From Acidimicrobiia bacterium (GTDB lineage Bacteria > Actinomycetota > Acidimicrobiia > Spongiisociales > Spongiisociaceae): a DNA stretch of 64,000 nucleotides. The notes under the pieces are model-generated. The model saw nothing but the letters and a program-made list of their open reading frames with translations. It was not told the DNA's origin and ran no database searches. Shown one piece after another: positions 62,322 through 64,000 of this stretch; positions within the stretch are counted from its first letter, which is position 1, and every line of letters begins with the position of its first letter. A program made the position numbers and the translations under genes. The DNA is taken from assembly GCA_009841105.1 (NCBI GenBank), contig VXMM01000043.1, forward strand, positions 1-64,000, in the 5' to 3' direction.

Positions 62322-64000
62322 TCAGACCGACTTGGTCACGTAGTAGTAACGGTTGATCTGATCGGGTCGCCAGATGAATCCCAGGACGTCCTGGCTAGAC
62401 GCCACGATGTGGTGGGGCTCGGCCAGCCACACCGCCGGGGCGTCGGCCAGCATGAGCGCCTGCACTTCGTGGTAGAGCTCGGCCCTGGCCGGATCCGCCG
62501 GGCTCAGGAACTTGGCGGCGTTCAGCCTCTCGGTGACCTCCGGGTTCTCGTAGTTGCTCCGCATGGCGAAGGCGTTGGGCTCCCAGAACAGCTCCATGTG
62601 GTACTGGGGCTCGTTCACCCACGAACCGGACCCGAAGTAGAACAGGAAGAAGTCCATCGGGTTGATCCGGTTTCCGTCCTCATCCTGTGCGAAGACGTTG
62701 TCCCGGAACTGCCCGGAGTCCAGCCTCACGATGTTCACGTCAATCCCGATCTGAGCCAGCGACGCCTGCACCACGATCGCCAGTTCCGGAGCGAAGGCCA
62801 GCGTGCCATCTATGTACAGATCGGCGCTGAAGCCGTCGGGATAGCCCGAGGCGGCGAGGTGCTCGCGGGCGTGGTCCAGGTCCTGGCTGTAGAACGGGGC
62901 GTCCGGGTCGTAGGACGGCGTGGTCGACGGGATCGGTCCGCCGCCGCGGCTGGCCGCGCCGAAGTAGACGCCTTCCAGCACGTCATCGTACGGGTAGGCG
63001 TACGAGATCGCCTGCCGCACGTTCTGGTCGTCGAACGGGGCCCGGGTCGGGTTCATGTACATGACGGCCTGGTTGTTACCGCCCACCGTGGTGACCTTCA
63101 CGCCTTGGTCGCGGAGGTCGGGGATGGCGGTGACCGGCACTGCCTCGGCAAAGTCGATCTCCCCGGCGGTCAGCAGGGCGGCCTGCTGGGCGGCGTCGGG
63201 GATCACCCGCAGGATGATCTGCTCCGCCTGGGCCGGTCCGAGGAAGTAGTCGTCATTGCGCTTCAGCACGATCTCGACGCCCGGTTCCAGCTTCTCCAGG
63301 TAGAAGGGGCCGGTGCCTACGTCGTTGGTCTTCAGGTACTCATGGGCCCACGGGTCGTCATCGGTTGCGTGCGCCATCAACACCTCGGAGTCATAGACCG
63401 TGACTCCGGCGTTGGACAGCACGTGCAGCGGGAACGGGGTGGGCTTGTTGAAGTCGAAGCGGATGTGGTAGTCGTCGATGACCGTGATGGCGGCCTCGAT
63501 GTCGGACTCCGAACCGAAGTCGTACAGACCGATCACCGCATGGTCGAACCAGCCGCCCGCGTCCAGGTAGGCCGCCCGCAGGAAGCTCCACCGGACGTCA
63601 TCGGCGGTCATCTCGTTGCCGGTGTGGTGGAACTTCACACCCTGGCGAAGGGTGAATATCACCGAGGTGCAGTCCTCGTTGAAGTCCCAGCCTTCTGCCA
63701 GCAGACCCTGGGGACGGGTGGAATCCGCCACCAGCACGCCGTCGGCGTTCGGCACCAGATGGAAGGTGGTGAGCTGGTCGTACATGTTGGCAACCATCTC
63801 GGAAGCGCGCGCTTCGAAGTTACGCCGCGGGTCGATGGTCGAGACATCACCGCTGATGGCACGCACGATGGTCATTCCGTCCACGGGGTCGACCCCTCGA
63901 GGCGGAGCGGCCTCGGACTCGGGAGCGCAGCTGCCCTCGCCGCCGGCCAGTTCGGTTCCCGTCAGCTGGGTGGTGGTCGTTACCTCTGCGGCCGCGGTGG
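62322..64000 (-). CDS. Peptide-type ABC importer binding protein (partial)
   Basis: A family 5 extracellular binding protein. The frame stays open to the right edge, so the true start (and signal peptide) lies beyond the window. The visible part begins with a Thr/Glu-rich linker (AEVTTTTQLTGTELAGGEGS), then MTIVRAISGDVSTIDPRRNF. DDVRWSFLRAAYLDAGGWF, FKTNDVG-type and YDDVLEGVYFGAASRGGG segments are typical. The linker confirms a lipoprotein-like export. It is the first visible gene of the importer-hyuAB operon. The ATG/GTG near 63884 is internal, not the start. Confidence 0.9.
   Translation of the reverse strand, partial: TAAAEVTTTTQLTGTELAGGEGSCAPESEAAPPRGVDPVDGMTIVRAISGDVSTIDPRRNFEARASEMVANMYDQLTTFHLVPNADGVLVADSTRPQGLLAEGWDFNEDCTSVIFTLRQGVKFHHTGNEMTADDVRWSFLRAAYLDAGGWFDHAVIGLYDFGSESDIEAAITVIDDYHIRFDFNKPTPFPLHVLSNAGVTVYDSEVLMAHATDDDPWAHEYLKTNDVGTGPFYLEKLEPGVEIVLKRNDDYFLGPAQAEQIILRVIPDAAQQAALLTAGEIDFAEAVPVTAIPDLRDQGVKVTTVGGNNQAVMYMNPTRAPFDDQNVRQAISYAYPYDDVLEGVYFGAASRGGGPIPSTTPSYDPDAPFYSQDLDHAREHLAASGYPDGFSADLYIDGTLAFAPELAIVVQASLAQIGIDVNIVRLDSGQFRDNVFAQDEDGNRINPMDFFLFYFGSGSWVNEPQYHMELFWEPNAFAMRSNYENPEVTERLNAAKFLSPADPARAELYHEVQALMLADAPAVWLAEPHHIVASSQDVLGFIWRPDQINRYYYVTKSV

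Overview
The window comes from a high-G+C bacterium, most likely an actinobacterium. I lean towards an uncultured Acidimicrobiia-type lineage, because of the Thr/Ala/Pro-rich linkers after the lipoprotein cysteines, the LLM-class oxidoreductase, the YtrA-like GntR regulator, the CYTH-CHAD protein, CbiZ-based corrinoid salvage and the many leaderless-looking starts. That placement is inference; no rRNA or other marker gene is present. I see no CRISPR array, no tRNA or rRNA gene and no intact insertion sequence.

Layout. (a) 0.2-9.7 kb: an MMPL exporter, then a cluster of small addiction-type loci (vapBC-like, higBA, tacAT, one unidentified small gene) with a von Willebrand lipoprotein and a broken dprA-like gene, then a self-regulated gntR/DUF1648 pair. 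Several of these genes have a -10 hexamer 6-7 bases before the start codon and a palindrome over the promoter. (b) 10.0-17.2 kb: seven tightly packed genes for CoA-dependent catabolism of an unknown acid or amide. (c) 17.3-21.8 kb: a betaine-type ABC transporter whose ATPase gene has a one-base frameshift. (d) 21.9-28.2 kb: a TetR regulator, a membrane-anchored beta-propeller protein, a retropepsin-like protease with a small partner, and a class II UvrA gene accompanied by a rearranged relic of a second copy.

(e) 28.7-38.7 kb: an AT-richer defence island (31 of 60 bases G+C at 33001-33060, against 38 of 60 at 48001-48060). It holds a C5-cytosine methyltransferase, a small restriction-like protein, a UvrD-family helicase, and the DrmA helicase, DrmB (DUF1998) and DrmC (phospholipase D) of DISARM. 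This is a class 2-like DISARM with non-standard accessory genes and a nested inverted-repeat element between the methyltransferase and the rest.

(f) 39.0-44.5 kb: CYTH-CHAD protein, nucleotide-pyrophosphatase-like enzyme, a PfkB-type kinase with an Asn where the catalytic Asp is expected, a DUF3830-like protein and a secreted Thr-rich protein. (g) 44.7-50.9 kb: a sugar/nucleoside ABC importer with its binding protein divergent from a nucleoside hydrolase-permease-permease-RidA-SIS operon. (h) 51.0-54.4 kb: a PD-(D/E)XK-like protein coupled to cbiZ, degenerate 23-base repeats, an orphan TRAP binding protein and a phytanoyl-CoA dioxygenase. (i) 54.4-64.0 kb, minus strand: a peptide-type ABC importer (five genes) running into hydantoinase/oxoprolinase hyuA and hyuB; the binding-protein gene runs off the right end.

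Three genes (higB, dprA-like, proV) each carry a single-base indel that splits an otherwise well conserved protein. This is either a run of sequence errors or real decay, and readers should bear it in mind when using the annotation.
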